Notes: generated from the sequence alone by a model not told the origin. A DNA stretch of 64,000 bases from Paraurantiacibacter namhicola (GCF_001687545.1 NZ_CP016545.1:434001-498000), one strand, 5' to 3'. Counted from the first letter of the stretch, positions 44,563 to 54,101 are shown. Numbers and translations are program-made.

Positions 44563-46015
44563 GGCCGCTCCAGAAACTTCGGATGAAAATGCGTCAGGAC
44601 TGGTAGCGAAGGGCCGCGCGGGCGACAATTCCGCGCCTTTCTCCATCACCGAGATTTCCTCGCTGCTGAAGCGCACCGTCGAGGACCGTTTCGGCCATGT
44701 GAAGCTGCGCGGCGAGCTTTCGGGCGTGAAGCGGGCGGCCAGCGGGCACATGTACTGCGCGCTGAAGGACGAAAAAGCCGTGATCGACGGCGTGATGTGG
44801 AAGGGCAATGCGCAGCGCCTTTCCTTCCGCCCCGAAGACGGGATCGAGGTGGTCGCCTCCGGCAAGCTGACGACTTATCCCGGCCGCTCCAAATACCAGA
44901 TCGTGATCGACAGTATGGAGATTGCGGGCGAGGGCGCGTTGCTCGCGCTGCTGGAAAAGACCAAGGCGAAACTGCAGGCCGAGGGGCTGTTCGACGCGGA
45001 TCGCAAGCGCGCGCTGCCCTTCATCCCGCGCCGCATCGGCGTGGTCACCAGCCCCACGGGCGCGGTAATCCGCGATATCCTCCACCGCCTGGCCGACCGG
45101 TTTCCGAGCGAAGTGCTCGTCTGGCCCGTCATGGTGCAGGGGCAGGGCAGCGCCGAGCAGGTGGCGGCCGCCGTGCGCGGCTTCGGCGCGATGGAGGTGG
45201 ATGCCCGGCCGGACCTGCTGATTGTGGCGCGCGGCGGCGGCTCGATCGAGGATTTGTGGAGCTTTAACGAGGAGGTGGTGGTGCGTGCTATCGCCGACTC
45301 GCCGGTCCCCGTGATCAGCGCGGTGGGGCACGAGACCGATACGACGCTGGCCGATTATGCTGCGGACCGCCGCGCGCCCACGCCCACGGCGGCGGCGGAG
45401 ATGGCGGTGCCGGTGCGCGGGGAGCTTGTCGCCACCCTGGCGGACTTCGCCGCGCGGCAGAAACGCGCCATCCTGCGCCCCGTGCAGCTGGGCCGCGAGC
45501 GGCTGGCCGCCCGGGCCGAGCGCCTGCCCCGGCCCGATGCCCTTCTCCAGCCCCAGCAGCAGGCGCTGGACGATGCCGCCGAACGCCTTCGCCGCGGCCT
45601 GGCGGACCGGGCCTCGAAGGGGCGCGAGCGGCTGCAGGCGGCGCGCCTCTCGCCCGCAATCCTGCAGCGCGCCCTTCGCGACGGGGCCGGCCGGCTGGCG
45701 CAGGCTCGGCTCTCGCCCGCCTTGCTGACCCGCAAGTTTGAGGATGCGACGTCGCGCCTCGATGCCATGGAGCGCGTGCGCCGCCAGCTTGACCCCAAGG
45801 CGCCGCTCGCACGCGGCTATGCCCTTGTCAGCGCGCCGGACCTGCCAGTCATCGCCAGCCGCGACCTGGCGGGCAAGCAGCCGGTCCTGACGCTGGAATT
45901 CGCCGATGGCAGGCTGCAGGTCGCCCCCGGCGACGCGCCGCCGCTGAAGGCCCGTCCCAGGCCCCGCAAACCCAGCACCGGCGAGGCAGCAAAGCGGCAG
46001 GGCGACCTGTTCTGA
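44561..46015 (+). CDS. xseA: Exodeoxyribonuclease VII large subunit
   Basis: Catalytic subunit of the single-strand nuclease ExoVII, 484 residues. The OB-fold N-terminal domain starts near residue 28 ([19 protein letters not shown]). The catalytic domain has [36 protein letters not shown] and [24 protein letters not shown] long coiled-coil region of about residues 285-400 follows. The ATG 44561 has a good site AAGGA five bases upstream (44551-44555). The small subunit xseB is not here. The DUF2093 gene follows after 69 bases. Confidence 0.95.
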   Translation: MAAPETSDENASGLVAKGRAGDNSAPFSITEISSLLKRTVEDRFGHVKLRGELSGVKRAASGHMYCALKDEKAVIDGVMWKGNAQRLSFRPEDGIEVVASGKLTTYPGRSKYQIVIDSMEIAGEGALLALLEKTKAKLQAEGLFDADRKRALPFIPRRIGVVTSPTGAVIRDILHRLADRFPSEVLVWPVMVQGQGSAEQVAAAVRGFGAMEVDARPDLLIVARGGGSIEDLWSFNEEVVVRAIADSPVPVISAVGHETDTTLADYAADRRAPTPTAAAEMAVPVRGELVATLADFAARQKRAILRPVQLGRERLAARAERLPRPDALLQPQQQALDDAAERLRRGLADRASKGRERLQAARLSPAILQRALRDGAGRLAQARLSPALLTRKFEDATSRLDAMERVRRQLDPKAPLARGYALVSAPDLPVIASRDLAGKQPVLTLEFADGRLQVAPGDAPPLKARPRPRKPSTGEAAKRQGDLF

Positions 46016-46084
46016 TGCTGCTTCGGACAGGCCGGGCCACCCACGCCCTTGCCGCCACTCGCCCCCGCGCCTAAATTGCCGCGC

Positions 46085-46291
46085 ATGCTGATGAATTCCG
46101 GAAACAAGCCCGCCACGCTCCTTTACGGCCCGAACGGCTTTCGCGTCGTCAAACCCGGCGACCATGTCGTTTGCGCGGTGAGCGGACTGGCTGTCCCGCT
46201 GGAAGAGCTGCGATATTGGTGCGTGGAGCGGCAGGAGGCCTATGCCGGGCCCTCGCAGGCCGCCGAACGGCTCGCGCCGGGCGCGGCCTGA
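46085..46291 (+). CDS. DUF2093 family protein
   Basis: Small protein of 68 residues from ATG 46085 (or 46091). The family pattern is TLLYGPNGFRVVKPGDHVVCAVSG followed by IPLEELRYW-type VPLEELRYWCVERQEAYAG. Members are restricted mostly to alphaproteobacteria and have no known function. Two cysteines (VVCAVSG, RYWCVE) might bind a metal. It is joined to the M23 gene by a TGATG overlap and follows xseA, an order seen in related genomes. Confidence 0.85.
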   Translation: MLMNSGNKPATLLYGPNGFRVVKPGDHVVCAVSGLAVPLEELRYWCVERQEAYAGPSQAAERLAPGAA

Positions 46292-47220
46292 TGCGCATCG
46301 CCCTCGTCGCAGGTATCGCCGCCGTATCGCTCTCTGCCTGCATCCCCGGCGCGCAGGAGCCGGATAGCACGCCCTCGCCATCGCCAAGCCCCACCATCGT
46401 GGCGCAGGCGCTGCCGACACCCGCGCCGACCCCGACCCCGACACCTACGCCCGTCGGCCCCACCACCTTCCTCTTCAGCGGTGAGCTGACGCAGGGCGGC
46501 TGGATCCGCGGTCAGGCCCCGGCGGGCACTGTCTCGGCGCGGCTGGGCGAGCAGGCGCTGGTGCTGGACGAGGCCGGCATGTTCTTCGCCGCATTCGACC
46601 GCGATGCCGCCAGCCAGACCAGCCTCGTCGCCACCCTGGCGGACGGGCGCACGATCAGCAGTCCGGTGGCAGTCTCCCCGCGCGAGTGGAATATAGAGCG
46701 CGTGAATGTCGCGCGCCGCTCCGGCGGGCCCAGCGCGAGCTTCATGGAGCGTCGCCGGCCCGAGCTGGCGCAGATCAACGCCGCACGCCGCGTCAACGCG
46801 GACAGCGATGGCTGGCAACAGGATTTCATCTGGCCCGTGAAGGGGCGCATCTCCGGGCGATTCGGATCGCAGCGCATTTATCGGGGGGAGCCGGGCAGCT
46901 ATCACTCGGGCATCGACATTGCGACGGGTGAGAGCGGCACGCCCTTCGTCGCCCCGGCCGACGGGGTTGTCGTCCTGGCAACGCAGACCCCCTTCAGCCT
47001 GGAGGGATACCTTCTGATCATCGATCACGGGCAGGGCCTCAACAGCGCCTTCCTGCATTGCTCGCGAATCGCGGTGCAGACCGGCGATGTTGTTCGGCAG
47101 GGCCAGTATGTCGGCAACATAGGCTCGACCGGCCGGGCAACGGGCCCGCACCTCCACTGGGGCCTGAAATGGCGCGATGCGCGGCTCGACCCGCTGCTGT
47201 TCACTGGACCGATGGACTGA
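46291..47220 (+). CDS. M23 family metalloendopeptidase lipoprotein
   Basis: LytM-type peptidoglycan endopeptidase of 309 residues. The lipoprotein signal ends in VSLSAC at Cys17. A Pro/Thr/Ser-rich linker (about residues 22-52) follows. The M23 catalytic domain is at the C-terminus: zinc ligands in SYHSGIDIATG, and the catalytic GPHLHWGLKW. It probably cuts cross-links in the periplasm or helps activate amidases. The repeated PTPTPTP codons make the linker DNA simple-sequence, but there is no tandem repeat array. It overlaps the DUF2093 gene. Confidence 0.92.
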   Translation: MRIALVAGIAAVSLSACIPGAQEPDSTPSPSPSPTIVAQALPTPAPTPTPTPTPVGPTTFLFSGELTQGGWIRGQAPAGTVSARLGEQALVLDEAGMFFAAFDRDAASQTSLVATLADGRTISSPVAVSPREWNIERVNVARRSGGPSASFMERRRPELAQINAARRVNADSDGWQQDFIWPVKGRISGRFGSQRIYRGEPGSYHSGIDIATGESGTPFVAPADGVVVLATQTPFSLEGYLLIIDHGQGLNSAFLHCSRIAVQTGDVVRQGQYVGNIGSTGRATGPHLHWGLKWRDARLDPLLFTGPMD

Positions 47221-47578
47221 AGCTTCGCCCGGCGATTCAGGCGGTTAAGAAACGCTGGTGCTGGAATGCAACGCATGACCGCCAGATCGCGCAACAATAT
47301 TGCGTACAGGCGTCCTTTCCCAGTGAGGCCGCGGCTTTCGCAAGGCGCGCGCGGTAGTGTGGCAAATTGGTGACAACGCCCGCCCAATCTTAACGCAAGC
47401 TGCAAGTGCCCCTTGTGGTGGACCCCGCTTTGCCGCCATTCGGGCGCATCATTTTCCGGACGGGAGTCGTGCGTCCGTGGTGTGGCAACTCGTGTCGCAT
47501 CGCACGCAGGAAGAAGTCAGGAAATGTCAGGAACCGTCGCATAATCCGCGACGGCCTTCGGGAAAAAGGGACTGGAAC
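47221..47578 (+). promoter_or_regulatory. Long leader region of the TonB-dependent receptor gene
   Basis: This 358-base gap has no gene. It holds a perfect hairpin CCGTCGC-ATAATCC-GCGACGG at 47534-47554, ending 24 bases before the start codon, and a direct repeat GTCAGGAA at 47517 and 47526. A possible promoter lies near 47366-47395 (GTGACA followed by TCTTAA), which would give a leader of about 180 bases. The structure suggests post-transcriptional control, but I recognise no riboswitch class. Confidence 0.4.
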
Positions 47579-50500
47579 GTGAAATCTTTCCTCAAGAAAT
47601 CTGCTCTTAAGAGCGCCAGCTGCCTGCAGGCACTGTCCATCGTCGGTGTCGGCGCGGGCATGGTTGCAGTGGCTGCTCCTGCGGCAGCGCAGGACTACAC
47701 CCGCGGTGTGCTTCAGGGCACCGTGGTCGACGAAGCTGGCAACCCGGTTGCCGGTGCAGAAGTCACGGTGACTTCGAACGCACAGGGCTTCAGCAACTCC
47801 ACCACCACCAGCGCAAACGGCGGTTTCACCGTCAACGCTCTGCCGACCGGCAACTACACCGTTGTCGTTTCGCAGAACGGCACGCCGCTGGTTGAAGACC
47901 GCGGCGCACGCGTCGTTGCTGGTCAGACCAACAACTACCGCTACATCGCCACCGGCGAAGCGGTTGCTGTTGCTGACGGCGGCAACGAAATCGTCGTTCT
48001 CGGCATTCGTACGCAGACCGTCGACTTCAGCGCCACCCAGACGGGTATCACGCTGGACGTCGAAGACCTGGCAGAGAACATTCCGGTTTCGCGTAACGCG
48101 AACGACCTGATCCTTCTCGCTCCGGGTACGACGGCAGGTGACGGCGGCTTCGGCAGCCTGGTCTCCATCGGCGGTGCAACCGTCGCTGAGAACGCCTACT
48201 ACGTGAACGGCCTGAACATCACGGACTTCCGTAACTTCCTCGGCGGTTCGATCATTCCGTTCGAATTCTACCAGACCCTCGACGTCAAGACCGGCGGCTA
48301 CCAGGCCGAATACGGTCGCGCGCTGGGCGGTGTGACCTCGGCCACCACCAAGTCGGGTTCCAACGAATTCGAATTCGGTGTTGTCGCCACGTATAACCCC
48401 AACTGGGGCCGTTCGACTTCGCCGAACACCTTCCAGGACAACCCGCTGATCGCCGGTGACGACGTTCTGTCGCTCAACGACGATGACTTCAGCGAAAGCT
48501 ATGACGCTTCGCTGTATGCTTCGGGCCCGATCATCAAGGACCGCCTGTTCTTCTACGCTCTGTACCAGCCGCGCTATTTCAAGTCGGCCGGCACCAGCGC
48601 AGGCGTCAGCACCGGCACGGCCCCCAGCGGCCAGCGCCTGACCACGACCAGCGACTCCCCGTTCTTCGGCGGCAAGCTGGACTTCGTGATTGCTGACGGT
48701 CACCGTCTGGAAGGTACCTACTTCCGCGACGACCAGACGCAGGAAACCGAATACGCCATCTATGATGCGCGTGGCGGTGCCGGCCTGACGGGCGGCATTC
48801 TCGGTAACGTGGTCAACACTTTCGGTGGCGACAACTTCATCGTGACCTACACCGGTTCCTTCACGGACTGGTTCACGCTGTCGCTCTCCTATGGTGAGAA
48901 CCACGACAAGTCGACGCAGGTCGCTGATCCGAACGTCAGCTCGGCCATCACGCGTCTCGGCACGACCCGCCAGGCATACGGCACCGTCACCGGTGACGTG
49001 AACGACCTGAACGACCGTATCTTCTACCGTGCAGATGCCGACGTTTATGTAGATTTCCTGGGTGAGCACCACTTCCGTTTCGGCTTCGATTACGAAGACC
49101 TGACGGCGTCGGAAACCACGCGCTACACGGGTTCGGGCTACCGCTACGATTTCCGTAGCCGCTTCGCACTGGCCTATCGTTACTTCAACGAAGGTTCCTT
49201 CAACACCGACATGCGGGCGTTCTACATCCAGGACGACTGGTCGCTGTTCGATGGCCGCCTGAACCTGCAGCTGGGTCTGCGTAACGATCGCTTCCGCAAC
49301 TACACGCAGAATGGCGAGCTTTACTACGACTCCGGTGACCAGTGGGGCCCGCGTATCGGTGCCGCATTCGACGTGTTCGGTGATGGCCGTACGAAGCTGA
49401 CCGGCTTCTGGGGTCGTTACTTCCTGCCGATCGCGACGAACACGAACATCCGTCTCGCCGGTTCGGAATCCTACTACCTGCTGCTCGACTTCTACGGCTC
49501 CGCGCCCGACGTCGACGGTGACGGTATTCCGGATTTCTACACCGTCGGTGCTGATGGCGAAGTCACCAACTTCGGCACCTCGCCCAACAGCTTCCTGTTC
49601 GGTAGCGCAACCTGCCCCGCCGGTACGCCGGATGCAGGCCGTGTTTGCCGCGCAGTGTTCGCTGACGGGACGCTTGGCCCGACAGACACGCTGGTCAACG
49701 CCAGCCTGCAGCCGAGCTACACCGACGAGTTCATCATCGGTGTCGAGCACAAGATCGACGACTGGACCTTCGGCGTGAACTACATCAACCGTCGTCTCGG
49801 TGAGACGCTGGAAGACGTAGCCATCGACGCCGCCGTGATCGCATACTGCGCCGCCAACGGCATCGCAGGCTGCCCCACGGAGTGGACCGGTTTCCACCAG
49901 TACGTGCTGACCAACCCCGGCAAGGACATGACCGTCCGTCTGGATGGCGATTGTTCGATCGCTGGCCAGTGTGACGTCGTGACCCTGACGGCAGCCCAGC
50001 TGGGTTACCCGGAAGCCATCCGTGACTATGACGCGGTGGAATTCGTGGTCGATAAGTCCTTCGACGGTCTCTACGGCTTCAACTTCAGCTACGTCTGGAC
50101 CAAGCTCGAAGGTAACTTCGAAGGTGCGGTTAAGTCGGACAACAACCAGTCCGACGCCGGCCTTACGCAGGACTTCGACCAGCCGGGCTTCCTGGATGGT
50201 GCCTTCGGCCCGCTGGCCAACGAACGCGAGCACTCGTTCAAGTTCTACGGTCACATCCAGCCGCTGGAATGGCTCGACATCTCGACCAACGTCGTTGTCC
50301 AGTCGCCGCGTAAGTTCAGCTGTATCGGTAACTACCAGAACGACTCCTCCGCCTTCGAATATTCGTATGGCGCTGCATCGTTCTACTGCCGTCAGCCGGA
50401 ATTCGGTGGCGACCCGAGCCAGCCGATCGGCAACGGTCAGGGCTCTGTCCTGGTGCCGCGTAGCTCGGCGTTTGAATCGGACTGGAACAAGCGTGTCGAT

Positions 50501-50719
50501 CTCGGCGTTCGCTTCGACCTGCTGCCGCTTCGCAACATCGGCAACAGCTACTTCCGTGTGGACATCTTCAACGTGTTCAACTGGCAGTCCAAGCTCGACT
50601 TCAACGAGTTCGGTGACATCGGCTTCGGCGGTATCAACCCGAACTACAAGAAGGTTCGCGGCTATCAGGCTCCGCGTTCGGTCCGCTTCACGCTGGCCCT
50701 GCGTTACGGCGGCGATTGA
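47579..50719 (+). CDS. Oar-like TonB-dependent receptor with carboxypeptidase-regulatory domain
   Basis: Large outer-membrane receptor of 1046 residues. The GTG start gives VKSFLKKSALKSASCLQALS, a signal peptide cleaved after PAAAQ. A CarboxypepD_reg-like domain follows (about residues 45-125, GVLQGTVVDEAGNPVAGAEV), then a plug domain (NDLILLAPGTTAGDGG) and a long beta-barrel ending RSVRFTLALRYGG. Codon choice differs from neighbours (many CGT, GTT and GGT codons), as in strongly expressed genes. The substrate is unknown; Oar-like receptors often handle large polymers or peptides. Two sulfotransferase genes follow after a terminator. Confidence 0.93.
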   Translation: MKSFLKKSALKSASCLQALSIVGVGAGMVAVAAPAAAQDYTRGVLQGTVVDEAGNPVAGAEVTVTSNAQGFSNSTTTSANGGFTVNALPTGNYTVVVSQNGTPLVEDRGARVVAGQTNNYRYIATGEAVAVADGGNEIVVLGIRTQTVDFSATQTGITLDVEDLAENIPVSRNANDLILLAPGTTAGDGGFGSLVSIGGATVAENAYYVNGLNITDFRNFLGGSIIPFEFYQTLDVKTGGYQAEYGRALGGVTSATTKSGSNEFEFGVVATYNPNWGRSTSPNTFQDNPLIAGDDVLSLNDDDFSESYDASLYASGPIIKDRLFFYALYQPRYFKSAGTSAGVSTGTAPSGQRLTTTSDSPFFGGKLDFVIADGHRLEGTYFRDDQTQETEYAIYDARGGAGLTGGILGNVVNTFGGDNFIVTYTGSFTDWFTLSLSYGENHDKSTQVADPNVSSAITRLGTTRQAYGTVTGDVNDLNDRIFYRADADVYVDFLGEHHFRFGFDYEDLTASETTRYTGSGYRYDFRSRFALAYRYFNEGSFNTDMRAFYIQDDWSLFDGRLNLQLGLRNDRFRNYTQNGELYYDSGDQWGPRIGAAFDVFGDGRTKLTGFWGRYFLPIATNTNIRLAGSESYYLLLDFYGSAPDVDGDGIPDFYTVGADGEVTNFGTSPNSFLFGSATCPAGTPDAGRVCRAVFADGTLGPTDTLVNASLQPSYTDEFIIGVEHKIDDWTFGVNYINRRLGETLEDVAIDAAVIAYCAANGIAGCPTEWTGFHQYVLTNPGKDMTVRLDGDCSIAGQCDVVTLTAAQLGYPEAIRDYDAVEFVVDKSFDGLYGFNFSYVWTKLEGNFEGAVKSDNNQSDAGLTQDFDQPGFLDGAFGPLANEREHSFKFYGHIQPLEWLDISTNVVVQSPRKFSCIGNYQNDSSAFEYSYGAASFYCRQPEFGGDPSQPIGNGQGSVLVPRSSAFESDWNKRVDLGVRFDLLPLRNIGNSYFRVDIFNVFNWQSKLDFNEFGDIGFGGINPNYKKVRGYQAPRSVRFTLALRYGGD

Positions 50720-50724
50720 TGCCG

Positions 50725-50790
50725 GTTGCCCCAAACGGGGCAGCAAACTAGATACGGAAGGGGCGGCCATGCGGTCGCCCCTTTCTTTTT
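50725..50790 (+). terminator. Double terminator after the receptor gene
   Basis: A small stem TGCCCC-AAAC-GGGGCA at 50727-50742 is followed by the main hairpin AAGGGGCGGCC-ATGC-GGTCGCCCCTT (50758-50783) and a T-rich TTCTTTTT. The next gene starts right at its end (GTG 50791), so that gene needs read-through or its own promoter. Confidence 0.88.
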
Positions 50791-52272
50791 GTGAGACGTC
50801 AATTGAATACCAACGGACTCCAGATTGCAGCCGCTGCCTATAAGTCCGGTGTGCAGCAGGATGATCGACGATCCACCATCGCGGGCGCGCGCACGCTCGT
50901 TCAGATGAATGCGCCGGTCGGACCGCAATGGCAGGGCCTCGCCCAACAGGTTTTCCGCTGGGGAGAGCTCGATCTCGCTCTCGCGGCGCTTGATCGTTGG
51001 GCAGGCCAGGGGGGAACGGCGCCCGCCATCGCTTACGAGAAGGCCATCCTGCTCAGCCGCGTCGGGCGCGCGGCCGATGCGCTGGAAAAGGTTGAAAAGC
51101 TGCCCGCTGACCAACCCAACGCCATCGCCAACGCCTACCTGAAGGCGTCGCTCTATTGGAACCTCGGCCGCAACGATGACGCAGAACGCGAATATCGCCG
51201 AGCGTTGTCGGTCAACCAGGCCGCCGGCGCGGCATGGCTGGGACTTGCCCAGATCGGCAGTCTGTCGGCTGAGGACCTTGCTGCCATCCACCGCCAGATC
51301 GAAACGAACGCCTTCGCTGACGGTACCGACCGTGCCGCGGCCCACCAGGCTCTCGCCATGCAGGCGCACCGTGCTGGCAACCACGACAAGGCGTTTGGCC
51401 ATTTCGAACAGGCCAGGGCTGCCAAGGATGCCCGCGCATACAGCGCTCCCGACAATGAAGCTTCCGCTCGCATCGCAAGCGCATGGGACAGCGCGGCAAT
51501 TGATCGGATGATTAGCCTCGGGAAAGACCCGGCTGAAGCCGAACGGCCGCTTACCATCGTGACCGGCCTACCCCGCAGCGGAACCACGCTGGTCGAGCAG
51601 ATCCTTTCCTCGCATTCCGCCGTCGATGGCGGCGGCGAACTGGGTCTCGCCCGCCAGTTGGAGGCCGAAATCGGCGGTTTCGCACCGAAGGATTTCGATG
51701 CCTACGCCGCCGCGAACGACGCCTCGCTGCAGAAGGCGCAGGCGCTGTACCTTCGCCTCGCGGCAGAACGGGTGCCCGGCTCGCAAATGCTGGTCGACAA
51801 GTCGCTCAACCAGTCGCGCTCGCTCGGACCCTATGCTGCCCTCTTCCCGCAAGGTCGGTTTATCTGGCTGCGCCGTGACCCGCTGGAGAATGCATGGTCG
51901 ATCTTCCGCACCTGGATGGCCAATGCTGCCATCTCAGGCTGGTCGCAGGAAGCCATCGCCCATCACATGAAGACCGAAGACCGCCTTCACGCGCATTGGC
52001 AGGCCCAGCTTGGCGGCCGCCTGCTGACTGTGCCGTATGAAGAGCTGGTGGCCGCGCCCGAAGAGTGGATCGAGAAGATCACGCGCCACGCAGGGCTAGA
52101 TCCGGAAGAGGCGCAATCGCGTTTCTACGAAAGCGACGGCGCGGTCAGCACGGCCAGCGCGATGCAGGTTCGCCAGCCCATTAACCGCAAGGGTATTGGT
52201 GCAGCCGAGCCTTATCGCGAACACATGAAGCCCTTCCTCACCGCTTATTACGGACCCAGCGGCGCCGCATGA
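50791..52272 (+). CDS. TPR-containing sulfotransferase, first copy
   Basis: Cytoplasmic protein of 493 residues without signal peptide. The N-terminal half (about residues 20-230) consists of TPR-like helical repeats (for example AYLKASLYWNLGRNDDAERE). The C-terminal half is a Sulfotransfer_3 domain: the PAPS 5'-phosphosulfate loop TGLPRSGTTLVEQIL, then the 3'-phosphate motif FIWLRRDPLENAWS, and the end QVRQPINRKGIG. It would move sulfate from PAPS to an unknown acceptor. The start is unclear: GTG 50791 or TTG 50803. A paralogue follows with a 4-base overlap. Confidence 0.88.
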   Translation: MRRQLNTNGLQIAAAAYKSGVQQDDRRSTIAGARTLVQMNAPVGPQWQGLAQQVFRWGELDLALAALDRWAGQGGTAPAIAYEKAILLSRVGRAADALEKVEKLPADQPNAIANAYLKASLYWNLGRNDDAEREYRRALSVNQAAGAAWLGLAQIGSLSAEDLAAIHRQIETNAFADGTDRAAAHQALAMQAHRAGNHDKAFGHFEQARAAKDARAYSAPDNEASARIASAWDSAAIDRMISLGKDPAEAERPLTIVTGLPRSGTTLVEQILSSHSAVDGGGELGLARQLEAEIGGFAPKDFDAYAAANDASLQKAQALYLRLAAERVPGSQMLVDKSLNQSRSLGPYAALFPQGRFIWLRRDPLENAWSIFRTWMANAAISGWSQEAIAHHMKTEDRLHAHWQAQLGGRLLTVPYEELVAAPEEWIEKITRHAGLDPEEAQSRFYESDGAVSTASAMQVRQPINRKGIGAAEPYREHMKPFLTAYYGPSGAA

Positions 52273-53690
52273 ACCCGCCTGCCAGCCCCGCAGCCTTCGT
52301 GGCCGCGTTGCAGCGGCAGGACCGGGTCGGCGTCCGCCAGAACGCGGCCGGCATGCTCGATGCGGGCGCAAGGCTTGCCGGGCAGTGGAAGGCCGTGGCG
52401 CAAGTGATGCTGAACGATGGCGAGTACGAGCTTGCCCGCCGCGCCGCCGATGCGCTGGCCCGGCAGGTACCCGGCCCGGGGTCGGAGTTCGAGCGTGCTG
52501 CGACCTATGCCCGCAGCGGCCGCCCGCAAGTCGCTGACGAGATCCTGCAGGCCCTGCCGGAGACCGTCCCCGACCGCCTGAACCACCATTACACCCGCGC
52601 CACTCTGCGCATGAACCTTGGCGACCTTCCGGCCGCACGCTCGCATTTCCAGCAGGCCCTTACCCTCGATCCAACATCGGGTGAGGCGTGGCTCGGGCTG
52701 GCAATGGCGGGCGGGCTGGACGCGGAGTGGAGCGAAAAGCTGCTCGCCGCGAAACAGACTGCCAATGGTCCGCCCACCATGTCCGCCGCGGCCCTCCAGA
52801 CGGCGCTCGGCCGCGTACACGAGAAGCAGGGCGACCACGCCGAGGCTTTTGCCAGATATGCTGCGTCCGGCGCGGTGCTGGAAAGCCTGCGTCCCTACGA
52901 CCGCGCCGCCGACCTGGCCGAGGCTCGGCGGAACCTGTCGATCGAGACACTGGGGACGCCGGCCGCTGGCGATGCGCGCGGACCCATCTTCGTGACCGGT
53001 CTGCCGCGATCCGGGACCACGCTGGTCGAGCAAATCCTGGCCAGTCATGATTTAGTCAGCGGTGGCGGTGAGCTCGAGCTGCTGCCGCAGGTCGCGCGCC
53101 TCGTCGGCGGGCCCGGTGTGGACGCCATCGCCCGCTATTCCGGCCCGGAAACCCCGGCGGGTTTCTACAGCCGCCTGGCTGCAGAGCGTTTCGGCAACGG
53201 CCGCCTGGTCGACAAGTCGCTCAGCACCAGCCGCTACGTCGCGCAGGCTGCGGCAATGTTCCCGCAGGCCCGTTTCGTGTGGCTGCGCCGCGACATGCAC
53301 GACTGCGCCTGGTCTGCCTTCCGAAGCTTCTTCCTGACCGGCGTGAGCTGGAGTCAGAGCCTGGAAGGGCTGGGCGCGCACTTCGCCATGGAGGATGCGC
53401 TGTTCGAACATTGGCGCGGCCTGCTGGGTGACCGCCTGCTGGTGACCGAGTTCACCGAGCTGGTTGAGGACAGCGCGGCGATGATTGCCGCGATTGCCGC
53501 GCATTGCGGGCTGGACCTGCAGGATGCCATGCTGGCACCCCACAAGACCGAGCGGGCCGTCATCACCAACAGCGCGGCGCAGGTGCGCGAGCCAATCAAC
53601 AAGCGCGGCCTTGGATCCTCCGCGCCCTATCACGAGATGCTGGCGCCGGTATTCGAGGCTTACGACAGGGCTCGCGCCCAACTGGACTGA
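52269..53690 (+). CDS. TPR-containing sulfotransferase, second copy
   Basis: Paralogue of the upstream gene, 473 residues. TPR-like helices fill about residues 10-220 (HHYTRATLRMNLGDLPAARS, EAWLGLAMAGG). The sulfotransferase domain has the identical PAPS loop TGLPRSGTTLVEQIL and the 3'-phosphate motif FVWLRRDMHDCAWS, with a matching end QVREPINKRGLG. The two copies are clearly a tandem duplication but have diverged well beyond recent duplication. ATG overlaps the first copy's stop. Distinct acceptors or a heterodimer are both possible. Confidence 0.88.
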   Translation: MNPPASPAAFVAALQRQDRVGVRQNAAGMLDAGARLAGQWKAVAQVMLNDGEYELARRAADALARQVPGPGSEFERAATYARSGRPQVADEILQALPETVPDRLNHHYTRATLRMNLGDLPAARSHFQQALTLDPTSGEAWLGLAMAGGLDAEWSEKLLAAKQTANGPPTMSAAALQTALGRVHEKQGDHAEAFARYAASGAVLESLRPYDRAADLAEARRNLSIETLGTPAAGDARGPIFVTGLPRSGTTLVEQILASHDLVSGGGELELLPQVARLVGGPGVDAIARYSGPETPAGFYSRLAAERFGNGRLVDKSLSTSRYVAQAAAMFPQARFVWLRRDMHDCAWSAFRSFFLTGVSWSQSLEGLGAHFAMEDALFEHWRGLLGDRLLVTEFTELVEDSAAMIAAIAAHCGLDLQDAMLAPHKTERAVITNSAAQVREPINKRGLGSSAPYHEMLAPVFEAYDRARAQLD

Positions 53691-53732
53691 AATCGCCCGA
53701 AATGGGCGCCACACCTCAGCGGATGGAAGAAC

Positions 53733-53772
53733 AAGAAAAACCCGCCGGCAGCCAGGCTGCGGGCGGGTCTTC
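53733..53772 (-). terminator. Terminator downstream of rpmB
   Basis: Stem CCCGCC-G-GCAGC / GCTGC-G-GGCGGG at 53741-53767. On the minus strand it is followed by GTTTTTCTT, a normal intrinsic terminator for rpmB. On the plus strand the T run is poor, so the sulfotransferase genes may rely on another mechanism. Confidence 0.82.
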
Positions 53773-53795
53773 TGATCGCCGTAGCGACGGAGTGC

Positions 53796-54101
53796 TTATG
53801 CGGCCTGGTCGGCCTTTTCGGCTTTTGCAGCCTTCTTGAGCTCGCGCTTCACCTTCAGCGCGCGGGCCGAGAGCTTCTCGTCGCGCGTCTTCAGCAGCCA
53901 ATTGTCCAGCCCGCCATTGTGCTCGACAGAGCGCAGGCCGTGCGTGGACACACGGAACTTGAAACCGCGATCCAGCTTTTCGCTGAGCAGGGTGACGTTC
54001 TGCAGGTTGGGCAGGAACACACGCTTGGTCTTGTTGTTGGCGTGGCTCACATTGTTGCCGGTCAGGCGGCCCTTGCCGGTCAGTTCGCAGATGCGCGACA
54101 T
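53796..54101 (-). CDS. rpmB: 50S ribosomal protein L28
   Basis: Large-subunit protein of 101 residues starting [20 protein letters not shown], the universal bacterial L28 N-terminus, then [14 protein letters not shown] and [19 protein letters not shown]. The tail is lysine- and alanine-rich, as in other alphaproteobacteria. A single-gene transcript is likely, with a terminator 24 bases downstream and a candidate promoter upstream. Confidence 0.97.
   Translation of the reverse strand: MSRICELTGKGRLTGNNVSHANNKTKRVFLPNLQNVTLLSEKLDRGFKFRVSTHGLRSVEHNGGLDNWLLKTRDEKLSARALKVKRELKKAAKAEKADQAA

Noticed and set aside
46370-46460. Simple tandem repeat or CRISPR-like array
   Set aside because: It is the Pro/Thr-rich linker of the M23 lipoprotein, with codon-level repetition only; no spaced direct repeats are present.
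47390-50770. Antisense open frame of 1126 codons across the receptor gene
   Set aside because: It mirrors the strong codon bias of the sense gene, which avoids TTA, CTA and TCA and so leaves no antisense stops. The translation has no domain or signal pattern, and the sense frame is a clear TonB-dependent receptor.
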